Notes: generated by a model from the sequence alone, not told the origin. DNA of 64,000 nucleotides from Ruegeria atlantica (GCF_013033965.1 NZ_WQFE01000001.1:310001-374000), one strand, 5' to 3'; counted from the stretch's first letter, positions 27,223 to 36,054 are shown. Numbers and translations are program-made.

Positions 27223-27240
27223 GGTATTGAATAGGTATTG
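27223..27240 (+). promoter_or_regulatory. Putative operator B (GGTATT direct repeat)
   Basis: On the plus strand: GGTATT-5 bases-GGTATTG, the same pattern as operator A in the opposite orientation, placed 27 bases before the murQ start. A further GGTAACC follows at 27245. It is probably bound by the GntR regulator. Confidence 0.55.
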
Positions 27241-27267
27241 TATTGGTAACCGCAAAGGGGGATTCTT

Positions 27268-28155
27268 TTGACGCTGCCACCGACCGAACAACTGCATCCA
27301 GATGCCAACAAGCTGGACCCACAGGACCTTGTCGCCTCTGCTCGGGCACTGGTCGAGGGCCAGATTGCCGCCGCGACCTCGGCGCGGGGCGCGTTGGCTG
27401 CAATTGCGCGTGGCGCCGCCGCCATGGCACAGTCCATCCGAGCGGGCGGCACGTTACATTATGTGGCCGCCGGCTCATCCGGGTTGATGGCCGCCGCCGA
27501 CGCACAAGAACTGGGCGGCACCTTCTCAATCCCCTCAGACCAGCTTTGCATACATATGGCCGGCGGCCTGCCCACTGGCGTGGAAATGCCCGGCGGCGCA
27601 GAGGACGAAGCCGACGGGCTTGAGGACGCACTTTCGACGCTGCAACCGACTGATACGATCATCGCGGTGTCCGCAAGCGGCTCGACCCGCTACACCATGA
27701 TCGCCTGCAACATCGCCCGATCACATGGCGCAACCGTTATCGGCATCGCCAACAATGCAGGCAGCCCTTTGCTTGAAGGTGCTGACATCCCAATTCTACT
27801 GGCGACGCCGCCGGAACTGGTTTCCGGTTCAACGCGGATGGGTGCAGGAACGGCCCAGAAAATCGCACTCAACATGCTGTCGTCGCTCATGGCGCTGCAA
27901 CTGGGTCACATTCACGGTGGCATGATGGTCAATCTGCGCGCCGACAATGACAAACTGCGCGCCCGAGCCACCGGGATCGTTGCGCGGATCGCCGAAGTCG
28001 ATGCGGAAACGGCAAAGCAAGCATTGGACGCTGCAAACGGGGACGTGAAACCAGCAGTGCTGATCGCGGCGCGCGGTATGTCACCGACGGACGCCATGGC
28101 CACTTTGAACGCAAGCGGCGGAGTATTGAAGTCCACGCTGGAACAAGAAATTTGA
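27268..28155 (+). CDS. murQ: N-acetylmuramic acid 6-phosphate etherase
   Basis: MurQ cleaves the lactyl ether of MurNAc-6-phosphate to give GlcNAc-6-phosphate and D-lactate, the key step in using or recycling the murein sugar. The 295-residue protein has the SIS fold and the family signature ELVSGSTRMGAGTAQKIALN near residue 185; the catalytic Glu is expected in DAQELGGTF near 80. The start is TTG 27268, preceded by AAAGGGGG at 27254-27261. Its product feeds NagA, encoded in the divergent operon. It is first in a six-gene rightward operon with an ABC importer, suggesting scavenging of external sugars rather than only recycling. Confidence 0.93.
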   Translation: MTLPPTEQLHPDANKLDPQDLVASARALVEGQIAAATSARGALAAIARGAAAMAQSIRAGGTLHYVAAGSSGLMAAADAQELGGTFSIPSDQLCIHMAGGLPTGVEMPGGAEDEADGLEDALSTLQPTDTIIAVSASGSTRYTMIACNIARSHGATVIGIANNAGSPLLEGADIPILLATPPELVSGSTRMGAGTAQKIALNMLSSLMALQLGHIHGGMMVNLRADNDKLRARATGIVARIAEVDAETAKQALDAANGDVKPAVLIAARGMSPTDAMATLNASGGVLKSTLEQEI

Positions 28156-28180
28156 CTGCTAACCAACTGGGAGAAGAACA

Positions 28181-29434
28181 ATGAAACGCAATAGCCTGAA
28201 ACTGGCGCTACTGGGCACGACCCTTATGGCGTCAACCGCTTATGCCGAGGACGTAACGCTTGTTATCGAAAGCTGGCGCAATGACGACCTGACGCTTTGG
28301 CAGGAACAGATCATTCCCGCGTTCGAAGCCAAACACCCTGGTATCAAACTGCAATTTACCCCGTCTGCCCCGGCAGAATACAATGCGGTTCTGAATTCCA
28401 AGTTGGACGCAGGTTCCGCGGGCGACCTGATCACCTGCCGCCCCTTCGACGCGTCTCTGGCCCTATATGAGGCCGGCCACCTGACCGACCTGTCCTCGGT
28501 CGACGCGATGAGCAACTTCTCGGACGTGGCAAAATCGGCATGGCAGACGGATGACGGCTCGGCCAGTTTCTGCGTTCCTATGGCGTCGGTGATCCACGGC
28601 TTCATCTACAACAAAGATGCGTTTGCCGAGTTGGGCATCGAAGTGCCGACCACCGAAGACGAGTTCTTTGCCGCGCTGGATAAAATCAAAGAAGACGGCA
28701 CTTACATCCCGATGGCGATGGGCACCAACGATCAGTGGGAAGCAGCCACGATGGGGTACAACAATATCGGCCCGAACTATTGGAAAGGTGAAGAAGGTCG
28801 TCAGGCCCTTATCGCAGGTGAACAGAAACTGACAGACGAGCCGTGGACCGCCCCATACGCCACACTGGCACGCTGGGGACAGTATCTGGGCGACGGGTAC
28901 GAGGCGCAGACCTATCCCGACAGCCAGAACATCTTCACGCTAGGCCGTGCTGCGATCTATCCTGCCGGTTCGTGGGAGATTGCAGGGTTTAACACACAAG
29001 CCGACTTCGAAATGGGTGCATTCAAGCCACCGGTCAAAAACGCGGGCGACACTTGCTATATCTCTGACCACACGGACATCGGCATCGGCATGAATGCCGC
29101 CAGCGAGCATCCGGAAGCGGCCAAAACCTTCCTGACCTGGGTCGCAAGCCCTGAATTCGCTGAAATCTTCGGAAACGCCGTTCCGGGTTTCTTCCCACTG
29201 TCCAAAACTCCGGTCGAGCTGCAGGACCCCTTGGCCAAGGAATTTGTGGGATGGCGCGACGAGTGTGAGTCGACCATCCGCTCGACCTACCAGATCCTGT
29301 CGCGCGGTACGCCGAACCTTGAGAACGAGACCTGGGGCGCATCCGTTGCCGCCATCAAGGGTGCCAGCACGCCCGAGGAATTGGGCGCAGACCTGCAGAA
29401 AGGTCTGTCCTCCTGGTACGCACCGCACCAGTAA
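28181..29434 (+). CDS. Sugar ABC transporter substrate-binding protein (family 1)
   Basis: A 417-residue periplasmic binding protein with a Sec signal peptide (basic MKRNSLK, hydrophobic core, cleavage after AYA near residue 22). The mature part begins EDVTLVIESWRNDD and is typical of family 1 sugar-binding proteins, rich in aromatic residues for stacking on sugars. It follows murQ by 25 bases; a ribosome site (GGGAGAAG) is present. A 10-bp inverted repeat just after its stop (29451-29478) probably stabilises this segment of the mRNA. Candidate ligands from context are GlcNAc, chitooligosaccharides or MurNAc-containing sugars; none can be proved from sequence. Confidence 0.92.
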   Translation: MKRNSLKLALLGTTLMASTAYAEDVTLVIESWRNDDLTLWQEQIIPAFEAKHPGIKLQFTPSAPAEYNAVLNSKLDAGSAGDLITCRPFDASLALYEAGHLTDLSSVDAMSNFSDVAKSAWQTDDGSASFCVPMASVIHGFIYNKDAFAELGIEVPTTEDEFFAALDKIKEDGTYIPMAMGTNDQWEAATMGYNNIGPNYWKGEEGRQALIAGEQKLTDEPWTAPYATLARWGQYLGDGYEAQTYPDSQNIFTLGRAAIYPAGSWEIAGFNTQADFEMGAFKPPVKNAGDTCYISDHTDIGIGMNAASEHPEAAKTFLTWVASPEFAEIFGNAVPGFFPLSKTPVELQDPLAKEFVGWRDECESTIRSTYQILSRGTPNLENETWGASVAAIKGASTPEELGADLQKGLSSWYAPHQ

Positions 29435-29450
29435 CCTCTGAACCGAAACA

Positions 29451-29478
29451 TACCCAGGCGGTCACCATCGCCTGGGTA
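29451..29478 (+). other. Perfect 10-bp stem-loop between binding-protein and permease genes
   Basis: TACCCAGGCG (29451-29460) pairs exactly with CGCCTGGGTA (29469-29478) around an 8-base loop, with no T-run. Similar hairpins after binding-protein genes protect the upstream mRNA and raise the ratio of binding protein to permease. Confidence 0.65.
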
Positions 29479-29506
29479 ACCCCCACACCCCTTTGAAAGC
29501 AGTCTC

Positions 29507-30421
29507 ATGAACCGCCCCCGCTTCCGCTGGCATATCGTTGTGTTTCTTGCACCGGCCGTTCTCGTTTACACGGCGGTCATGATCTTCCCGCTGTTCAACA
29601 CGCTGCGACTGGCGCTTTACACGGAAATCGACCAAAGCCGCGTCTTCGTCGGGTTGCAGAATTTTCAAACCCTGTTCTTTGATCCGATCTGGTCCGAACA
29701 GTTCTGGAACGCCTTAGGTAACAACTTCTGGTTTTTCCTGATCCACATGCTGGTGCAGAACCCCATCGGGATTGCTCTGGCCGCCCTGCTCAGCCACCCG
29801 CGCCTGCGATTTGCGGCGCTGTACCGATCGGCGATCTTCATCCCTACGATCCTAAGTTTTGTGATCGTCGGATTCGCCTGGAAGCTGATCCTGTCGCCGA
29901 TCTGGGGCATTGCGCCGTCCATGCTCGACGCGATAGGCCTCAAGTCGCTGTTCGCGCCGTGGCTTGGGAAAGAGGAATACGCGCTGACGACACTGGCGTT
30001 GATCTCTGTCTGGCAGTTTGTCGGGATCCCGATGATGCTGATCTATGCTGCCTTGTTGACCATCCCGGAAGAAATCCTTGAGGCGGGCGAGATTGACGGG
30101 ATTACCGGCGCCTCGGCCTTCTGGAAGATCAAGTTGCCGCTGATCCTGCCTTCGATCGGGATCATCTCGATCCTGACTTTCGTGGGCAACTTCAACGCAT
30201 TCGACCTGATCTATGCCGCGCAGGGCGCGCTAGCCGGGCCGGACTTCTCGACCGATATTCTGGGTACTTTCATGTACCGCACATTCTTCGGCTTCCAACT
30301 GCAACTGGGTGACCCACATATGGGGTCGGCAATCGCCGGGGCGATGTTCGCCATCATCCTTGTTGGCGTCTGCATCTATCTGTTCGGCATCCAGACCCGG
30401 ATGCGCCGGTATCAACTGTGA
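29507..30421 (+). CDS. Sugar ABC transporter permease (MalF/UgpA-like)
   Basis: Inner-membrane permease of 304 residues with six predicted helices, starting with HIVVFLAPAVLVYTAVMIFPLF. The ATPase-contact EAA loop is ILEAGEIDGITGASAFWKIK near residue 190, followed by LPLILPSIGI. It pairs with the next permease to form the channel. The start ATG 29507 is 72 bases after the binding-protein stop, across the stem-loop. Family: carbohydrate uptake type 1. Confidence 0.92.
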   Translation: MNRPRFRWHIVVFLAPAVLVYTAVMIFPLFNTLRLALYTEIDQSRVFVGLQNFQTLFFDPIWSEQFWNALGNNFWFFLIHMLVQNPIGIALAALLSHPRLRFAALYRSAIFIPTILSFVIVGFAWKLILSPIWGIAPSMLDAIGLKSLFAPWLGKEEYALTTLALISVWQFVGIPMMLIYAALLTIPEEILEAGEIDGITGASAFWKIKLPLILPSIGIISILTFVGNFNAFDLIYAAQGALAGPDFSTDILGTFMYRTFFGFQLQLGDPHMGSAIAGAMFAIILVGVCIYLFGIQTRMRRYQL

Positions 30422-30431
30422 GGGCCCAGAG

Positions 30432-31271
30432 ATGAACAAAGCACGTCATAACCCCCTCAACATGATCGCGATGCACGGCGCGCTGATCCTGTACACGCTG
30501 ATCGCCCTGTTCCCGATCTTTGTAATCCTGATCAACAGCTTCAAGTCCCGCCGCGCAATCTTTCGCGAGCCACTGGCCCTGCCCAACGCAGACAGCTTCT
30601 CGATGATCGGTTATGAGACGGTGATGAAGCAGGGGGATTTCTTCCTCTACTTCCAGAACTCGATGATCGTTACTGTCGCGTCGCTTTTCTTTGTCCTGCT
30701 GTTCGGTGCGATGGCTGCTTATGCGCTGTCGGAATACCAGTTCAAAGGCAATCTGGTCATGGGCTTGTACCTTGCGCTAGGGATCATGATCCCCATCCGC
30801 ATCGGCACTGTCGCCATCCTTGAGATGATGGTTGCGACTGGGCTGGTGAATACGCTTTGGGCGCTGATCCTGGTTTATACGGCGCAGGGATTACCGTTGG
30901 CGGTGTTTATCCTGTCGGAATTCATGCGGCAGGTCAGCGATGACCTGAAGAATGCCGGGCGCATTGACGGGCTATCCGAATACACAATCTTCTTCCGCCT
31001 TGTTCTGCCGCTCGTTCGCCCGGCAATGGCAACGGTGGCCGTATTCAACATGATCCCGATCTGGAACGATCTGTGGTTCCCGTTGATCCTGGCCCCAGCC
31101 GAAGAAACCAAAACGCTCACACTGGGCAGCCAGGTTTTCATCGGTCAGTTCGTGACAGACTGGAACGCGGTCCTGTCGGCTCTGTCGATGGCGATCCTGC
31201 CTGTTCTGATCCTGTACGTCATCTTCTCTCGTCAGCTGATCCGCGGCATCACCTCCGGAGCAGTCAAATGA
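30432..31271 (+). CDS. Sugar ABC transporter permease (MalG/UgpE-like)
   Basis: Second permease, 279 residues. A basic N-terminus (MNKARHNP) leads to the first helix (ALILYTLIALFPIFVILINS). Its EAA loop is LKNAGRIDGLSEYTIFFRLV near residue 182, followed by LPLVRPAM. The ATG at 30432 is preceded by GGGCCCAGAG and lies 11 bases after the previous stop; a longer frame from 30309 runs inside the upstream permease and is not credible. It overlaps the dehydrogenase gene by 4 bases (ATGA). Confidence 0.92.
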   Translation: MNKARHNPLNMIAMHGALILYTLIALFPIFVILINSFKSRRAIFREPLALPNADSFSMIGYETVMKQGDFFLYFQNSMIVTVASLFFVLLFGAMAAYALSEYQFKGNLVMGLYLALGIMIPIRIGTVAILEMMVATGLVNTLWALILVYTAQGLPLAVFILSEFMRQVSDDLKNAGRIDGLSEYTIFFRLVLPLVRPAMATVAVFNMIPIWNDLWFPLILAPAEETKTLTLGSQVFIGQFVTDWNAVLSALSMAILPVLILYVIFSRQLIRGITSGAVK

Positions 31272-32302
31272 CCCGCGTTCTGATAGCAGGCCTCGGCAAC
31301 ATGGGGCTGAGCCACGCATTGGCCCACCATCACCACCCCGACGCGCAGATCGTTGGTTTGGTAAACCGGTCTGGACGTATGGATCATCCAGATCTTTCGG
31401 ATTACCCGGCTTACTCAGATTTCACCGCGGCGCTGGAAGAAACCAAACCCGATCTGGTCGTGGTCGCCACTTACTCTGATAGCCACGCGGATTACGCCTG
31501 TGCGGCCATGGAGGCTGGCGTGCATGTGTTTGTTGAAAAACCGCTCGCGACCAACGTGGCCGACGCGCGGCGTGTGGTCGAAACCGCGACCAAGCTGAAC
31601 CGCAAACTGGTGGTCGGCTATATCCTACGCCACCACCCGTCGTGGATACGGTTGATCGACGAGGCGCGCAATCTGGGTGGACCTTACGTGTTCCGTCTGA
31701 ACCTGAACCAGCAATCGACAGGCGCGGAATGGGAAACGCATAAGGCACTGATGCAGACCACCTCACCCATCGTCGATTGTGGTGTGCACTATGTCGACGT
31801 CATGTGTCAGATTACAGACGCGCAACCTGTCCGGGTCCACGGAATGGGTCTGCGGCTGTCGGATGAGATTGCGCCGGATATGTACAATTACGGCCAGTTT
31901 CAGGTGGTCTTTGGCGACGGCTCAGTCGGCTGGTACGAGGCCGGATGGGGCCCGATGATGTCGGAAACCGCGTTCTTCGTGAAAGATATCGTGTCGCCCA
32001 ACGGGTCGGTCTCGATCACCGATGGGAACAAGGGCGCGTCTGCCGACATCGACGGCCATACCAAAGTCGGCGGCCTGCTTATCCACACGCCACAGGGCGA
32101 CCACTCTATCGATATGCCGGACGAACCCGGCCATCAGGAACTCTGCGATGCTGAACAGGCTTACATGCTGCGCGCCATCGCTGAAGACATCGACCTGACC
32201 CGTCACATGAATGACGCTGTCCAATCGCTTGCCATTTGTCTGGCTGCGGATCAAAGCATCCGAACCGGCCAGCCCGTTTCCCTTGAGGAGCCCGCATCAT
32301 GA
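31268..32302 (+). CDS. Gfo/Idh/MocA family oxidoreductase
   Basis: A 344-residue NAD(P)-dependent sugar dehydrogenase. The N-terminal Rossmann fold has VLIAGLGNMG at residues 4-13. The signature EKPLA near 93 contains the catalytic Lys, and the HHPSW and DCGVHYVDV motifs near 128 and 172 supply the other catalytic residues (Asp and His). It is translationally coupled on both sides (4-base overlaps with the permease and the ATPase), so it is an integral part of the importer operon. It may oxidise the sugar or an anhydro or keto intermediate before entry into the MurQ/NagA route. No precise reaction can be assigned. Confidence 0.87.
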   Translation: MTRVLIAGLGNMGLSHALAHHHHPDAQIVGLVNRSGRMDHPDLSDYPAYSDFTAALEETKPDLVVVATYSDSHADYACAAMEAGVHVFVEKPLATNVADARRVVETATKLNRKLVVGYILRHHPSWIRLIDEARNLGGPYVFRLNLNQQSTGAEWETHKALMQTTSPIVDCGVHYVDVMCQITDAQPVRVHGMGLRLSDEIAPDMYNYGQFQVVFGDGSVGWYEAGWGPMMSETAFFVKDIVSPNGSVSITDGNKGASADIDGHTKVGGLLIHTPQGDHSIDMPDEPGHQELCDAEQAYMLRAIAEDIDLTRHMNDAVQSLAICLAADQSIRTGQPVSLEEPAS

Positions 32303-33294
32303 CCGCCCTGACCCTGAAAAATGTCAACAAATCCTTTGGCAACGTACATGTCTTGAAAGACATCACACTGGAAGTGGAAGAGGGCGAATTCGTCGTCTTT
32401 GTCGGCCCCTCGGGCTGTGGCAAATCCACCCTGCTGCGCGTGATTGCAGGGCTTGAGGATGCATCGTCCGGCGATATCAACATTGGCGGGCAGCAGGTCA
32501 ATCTGGTGCCGCCCTCCAAGCGCGGGATTGCGATGGTGTTCCAAAGCTATGCGCTCTACCCACATCTCAGCGTACGTGGAAACATGACACTTGCGTTGAA
32601 GCAGGAAAAGCAGCCCAAATCGGTGATCGAAGAGCGTGTGGCCAATGCCAGCCGCATGTTGAACCTTGAACCCTATCTGGACCGCTACCCGTCCGAACTG
32701 TCTGGCGGTCAACGCCAGCGGGTTGCAATCGGGCGCGCTATCGTTCGTGAACCGAAACTGTTCCTGTTTGATGAGCCGCTGTCCAATCTGGACGCAGCCC
32801 TCCGGATGAATACGCGGATCGAGATTGCCAACCTGCACCGGGCACTGGATGCGTCGATGATTTATGTGACCCATGACCAGACCGAGGCGATGACGCTGGC
32901 CGACAAGATCGTCGTGCTGCGCGATGGTCGCGTTGAACAGATCGGCAGCCCGATGGAGCTGTACAACAACCCCGCCAATCAGTTTGTCGCCGGGTTCCTG
33001 GGGTCACCGTCCATGAACTTCCTACCCGAAGCGCTGCTTCAGGAAAGCGGCCAGAATACGATTGGAATTCGCCCCGAAGACCTGTTTCTGTCGGATGACG
33101 GTCCGCTTGCCGCGCGTGTCAGCCATGTGGAAAAACTGGGCGGAGATACGAACGTCATTGCCAAAGTTCAGGACCACGACGTGACAGCGCGTTTGTTTGG
33201 TCAGCACGCGATCGCGGAAGGCCAGGAATTGCGATTCGGATATGCTTCGGAAAAAGCCTACCGCTTTGACGAAGCTGGGCAACGGCTGACCTAA
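32299..33294 (+). CDS. Sugar ABC transporter ATP-binding protein (MalK/UgpC-like)
   Basis: A 331-residue ATPase that powers the sugar importer. Walker A is GPSGCGKST (about 36-44), the Q-loop is MVFQSYALYP, the signature is LSGGQRQR (near 134) and Walker B is LFLFDEPLSNLDA. A C-terminal TOBE/OB region from about 240 includes IGIRPEDLFL, as in MalK/UgpC/MsmK. It is the last gene of the rightward amino-sugar operon. A 12-bp inverted repeat at 33303-33333 follows the stop. Confidence 0.93.
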   Translation: MTALTLKNVNKSFGNVHVLKDITLEVEEGEFVVFVGPSGCGKSTLLRVIAGLEDASSGDINIGGQQVNLVPPSKRGIAMVFQSYALYPHLSVRGNMTLALKQEKQPKSVIEERVANASRMLNLEPYLDRYPSELSGGQRQRVAIGRAIVREPKLFLFDEPLSNLDAALRMNTRIEIANLHRALDASMIYVTHDQTEAMTLADKIVVLRDGRVEQIGSPMELYNNPANQFVAGFLGSPSMNFLPEALLQESGQNTIGIRPEDLFLSDDGPLAARVSHVEKLGGDTNVIAKVQDHDVTARLFGQHAIAEGQELRFGYASEKAYRFDEAGQRLT

Positions 33295-33302
33295 TTCGTA
33301 TG

Positions 33303-33333
33303 TTGTCGGGATCACTCAACATGATCCCGACAA
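33303..33333 (+). terminator. Hairpin terminator after the amino-sugar operon
   Basis: TTGTCGGGATCA (33303-33314) pairs perfectly with TGATCCCGACAA (33322-33333) around a 7-base loop. There is no long T-run, so it may act with Rho or mainly protect the 3-prime end. Confidence 0.6.
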
Positions 33334-33514
33334 AGCACAACACCAATAATACATGCACAGCTGGCAGATTGCTTTGACATCCATTTGCCAGCCGACTGGT
33401 TTTTTATGTTTCCTGCCGGATTAAGTGACGTCATTAATTATGTTGTTAAGAACATGTCACAAAGACGTCCTACATGCCTGTCATCAACTACGTTAAGACA
33501 GCCAGGAGCCATTC

Positions 33515-35404
33515 ATGAAAGATGTTGATACCACCAACCTGTCCGCCGACGACTGGGATGAGCTGCACTTCCCCCGCCCCGAGGAAAACGACTTTGACCG
33601 CGTCGTCGAAAGCGCAATCTCGCGCCGTGGCTTTCTGGCTGGCGTAGTGGCCTTTGGTTCGGGTGCTGTCGCGATGGGCACGGGCCTGCTAGGTTCCACC
33701 TCCGCCCAGGCTGTCGAAGCTTCGCGCTTTGCCTTCACTCCGATTGCCGCACAGACTGACGGCACAGTACATGTCCCCGAGGGGTACGAGTGGAAAGTTG
33801 TGACACGCTGGGGCGACCCACTGTTTTCCGACGCTGATGGCTATGACATCACCGATGGTGGCCCGGTTGAGAAATCGGATCGCATCTTTGGCGAAAACAC
33901 CGACGGGATGGAGACATTCTCGTTCCAGGGTCTCGAGTTGATCGCGATCAACCACGAATACCCGAACCGCAAGATCAACCTGCCCGCCGCGCAGGAAGGC
34001 GTGCCGGCCAGCGCTGATGATGTTCTGAAGCTGCAGAATATTCAGGGCGTTACTGTGATGGAAATCGCTGAAGGCCCCGCCGGCTGGTCAGTTGTCAAAG
34101 ACAGTCCTTTCAACCGCCGCATCCACCATAACACCCCGATGAAGATCGTTGGCCCGGCCGCCGGTCACGACTTGCTGAAAACCGAAGCTGATCCAACCGG
34201 TACAGCATCACTAGGCACCATGAACAACTGCGGCGCGGGGAAGACGCCTTGGGGCACTTACCTGACCTGTGAAGAAAACTTTAACGGCTACTTCGGGTCC
34301 AGCGACGAAAATGCCACCTACGACCAAAAGGTTGCAGATGGCTTCAAGCGCTATGGTGTGAAGGCCGAAAGCTGGAACGGGTATGAACTGTTCGATCCGC
34401 GTTTCGATACGTCGAAAAACCCGAATGAGCCACACCGCGCGGGCTGGATCGTCGAAATTGACCCGACCAAACCAGACAGCACGCCGGTCAAACACACTGG
34501 CTTAGGCCGTTTCAAGCACGAGAATGCCGAGGTGACCCTGGCCGCCGATGGCCGCGTGGTTGTCTATATGGGCGACGATGAGCGGGGCGAGTACCTGTAC
34601 AAGTTTGTCTCGAACGGCACCTATCAGCCGGGCGGCCAGACCGAAAACTTGCTGAATGACGGCACGCTTTATGTGGCCAAGTTCAACGACGACATGAAGG
34701 GCGAGTGGCTGGCTCTGACGCCGGAAACCACCGGAATGGAAGCAGCCGAGATCGCGATCTTCACCCGTATGGCCGCCTCCAAGGTCGGCGGCACCACAAT
34801 GGACCGCCCCGAATGGGTGGCTTCCAGCCCTGTTGCGGTTGAGGCCTATTGCTGCCTGACCAACAACAAGAACCGCGGCGTGAAGCCGAACGCCGGTGGT
34901 GATGACACCTCGGTCAACGCGGCCAACCCGCGCGAGGCCAACAAATACGGTCAGATCGTGCGTTGGCGTCCAGTAAATGACGATCACGCCGTCGAAGGGT
35001 TTGATTGGGATCTCTATGTCATGGCCGGAAACCCGACCGTGCACAAAGATGACCGCGCCGGGTCAGCGAATGTGAACGAAGGTAACCTGTTTAACTCGCC
35101 TGACGGAATGGTCATCGACTCGACTGGCCTGATCTGGATCCAGACAGACGGCAATGACGACAACGAGGGCGACTTCGATGGTAACGGCAACAACCAAATG
35201 CTGGTTGGCGACCCGATCACCGGCGAAATCGCGCGCTTTATGACTGGCCCGAACGGTTGCGAAGTCACGGGCCTGGCTTGGTCCAGTGATCTGCGCACCA
35301 TGTTCGTTGGCATTCAGCACCCCGGCAGCAACTGGCCGGATGGTGGTACATCGCGTTCTTCCGTGATCGCGATCAAGCGCACCGACAACGGTCTGGTTGG
35401 GTAA
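33515..35404 (+). CDS. PhoX-like (DUF839) Tat-exported phosphatase
   Basis: A 629-residue protein of the PhoX/DUF839 family, which includes calcium- and iron-dependent alkaline phosphatases used by marine bacteria to gain phosphate from organic esters. A Tat motif SRRGFLAGVVAFGSG has its twin Arg at 37-38 after an acidic 36-residue leader, and the signal ends near SAQA (about 66). The mature region has family-type segments such as GTMNNCGAGKTPWGTYLTCEENFNGYF near 240-265 and DGMVIDSTGLIWIQTDG near 530. It would act in the periplasm or outside the cell. Upstream (33295-33514) only one PhoB half-site-like CTGTCAT is seen. Not every DUF839 protein is a proven phosphatase. Confidence 0.83.
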   Translation: MKDVDTTNLSADDWDELHFPRPEENDFDRVVESAISRRGFLAGVVAFGSGAVAMGTGLLGSTSAQAVEASRFAFTPIAAQTDGTVHVPEGYEWKVVTRWGDPLFSDADGYDITDGGPVEKSDRIFGENTDGMETFSFQGLELIAINHEYPNRKINLPAAQEGVPASADDVLKLQNIQGVTVMEIAEGPAGWSVVKDSPFNRRIHHNTPMKIVGPAAGHDLLKTEADPTGTASLGTMNNCGAGKTPWGTYLTCEENFNGYFGSSDENATYDQKVADGFKRYGVKAESWNGYELFDPRFDTSKNPNEPHRAGWIVEIDPTKPDSTPVKHTGLGRFKHENAEVTLAADGRVVVYMGDDERGEYLYKFVSNGTYQPGGQTENLLNDGTLYVAKFNDDMKGEWLALTPETTGMEAAEIAIFTRMAASKVGGTTMDRPEWVASSPVAVEAYCCLTNNKNRGVKPNAGGDDTSVNAANPREANKYGQIVRWRPVNDDHAVEGFDWDLYVMAGNPTVHKDDRAGSANVNEGNLFNSPDGMVIDSTGLIWIQTDGNDDNEGDFDGNGNNQMLVGDPITGEIARFMTGPNGCEVTGLAWSSDLRTMFVGIQHPGSNWPDGGTSRSSVIAIKRTDNGLVG

Positions 35405-35419
35405 ACCCACCAAAAAACG

Positions 35420-35453
35420 AAACGCCCCCGACTTTACGGTTCGGGGGCGTTTT
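35420..35453. terminator. Bidirectional terminator between PhoX-like and TPR genes
   Basis: AAACGCCCCCGA (35420-35431) pairs with TCGGGGGCGTTT (35441-35452). T-rich tracts follow on both strands (TTTT on plus; the A-run at 35412-35417 on minus), so it can stop both convergent genes. Confidence 0.85.
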
Positions 35454-35457
35454 GGGA

Positions 35458-36024
35458 TCAGATGTCCTCGCCCGGTATTGCAAGTGGCCCACCCGGGGCC
35501 ATCAGATGACGCTCTGACAGCCAGGGGTTCAACTCCAGAGCCTCAGACAACGCTTCGCGCGCCTCATCAATGCGCTGAAGTCCCAGCAATGTCAGGGCTC
35601 GTCCGCTGATTGCGGCGACATGGTTGGGTGACAGCTCGATCGCCTTTTCCAAATCGGGCAGCGCCGATTGAAAATCCTGCCGCAGGTAGTGGGCAAAGGC
35701 CCGTTGATTGTACCCTTCGGCGTAGGACGGACAGTAGGCGATCAGCCTGTCGAAATCCTCAATCGCGCCCAGCAGGTCCCACGCATTCCGACGTGTCATT
35801 CCACGATCCAAAACAGCCTGAGCACTTTCGTCCGGGGCATCTGTCCAGAACTCCCAAAGCTGACCAGACAGCGCACGGGCGGACTGTTCGGTTTCGGCGT
35901 CCCGTATCTGCTCCAGAACTGCCGATACCTCTGCGGAATGGTCTGGCGCGACCGGACAGTCCTGAGCATTGGCTGCAAAAACGGTCGCGGCATAAAAAAT
36001 CGAGGCGTAGGCTAAGCGTTTCAT
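35458..36024 (-). CDS. Periplasmic tetratricopeptide-repeat protein
   Basis: A 188-residue protein with a Sec signal peptide (MKRLAYASIF then a hydrophobic core, cleavage near ANA/QD at about 20). The mature part holds two to three TPR-like helical repeats: DLLGAIEDFDRLIAYCPSYAEGYNQRAFAH near 88-117, and repeats aligned with DFQSALPDLEKAIELSPNHV and RIDEAREALSEALELNP. TPR proteins act as protein-binding scaffolds. Two Cys near the N-terminus of the mature protein and one in the first repeat might form disulfides. It converges on the PhoX-like gene and is tandem with the Lrp gene, about 30 bases apart. No partner is evident. Confidence 0.78.
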   Translation of the reverse strand: MKRLAYASIFYAATVFAANAQDCPVAPDHSAEVSAVLEQIRDAETEQSARALSGQLWEFWTDAPDESAQAVLDRGMTRRNAWDLLGAIEDFDRLIAYCPSYAEGYNQRAFAHYLRQDFQSALPDLEKAIELSPNHVAAISGRALTLLGLQRIDEAREALSEALELNPWLSERHLMAPGGPLAIPGEDI

Positions 36025-36054
36025 GCGCCAATGGTGACGCGCGCAGGGCGTTCG

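Noticed and set aside
33295..33514. PhoB box upstream of the PhoX-like gene
   Set aside because: One CTGTCAT half-site is seen near 33477, but the second half at the expected 11-base spacing does not match, so I do not call a Pho box.
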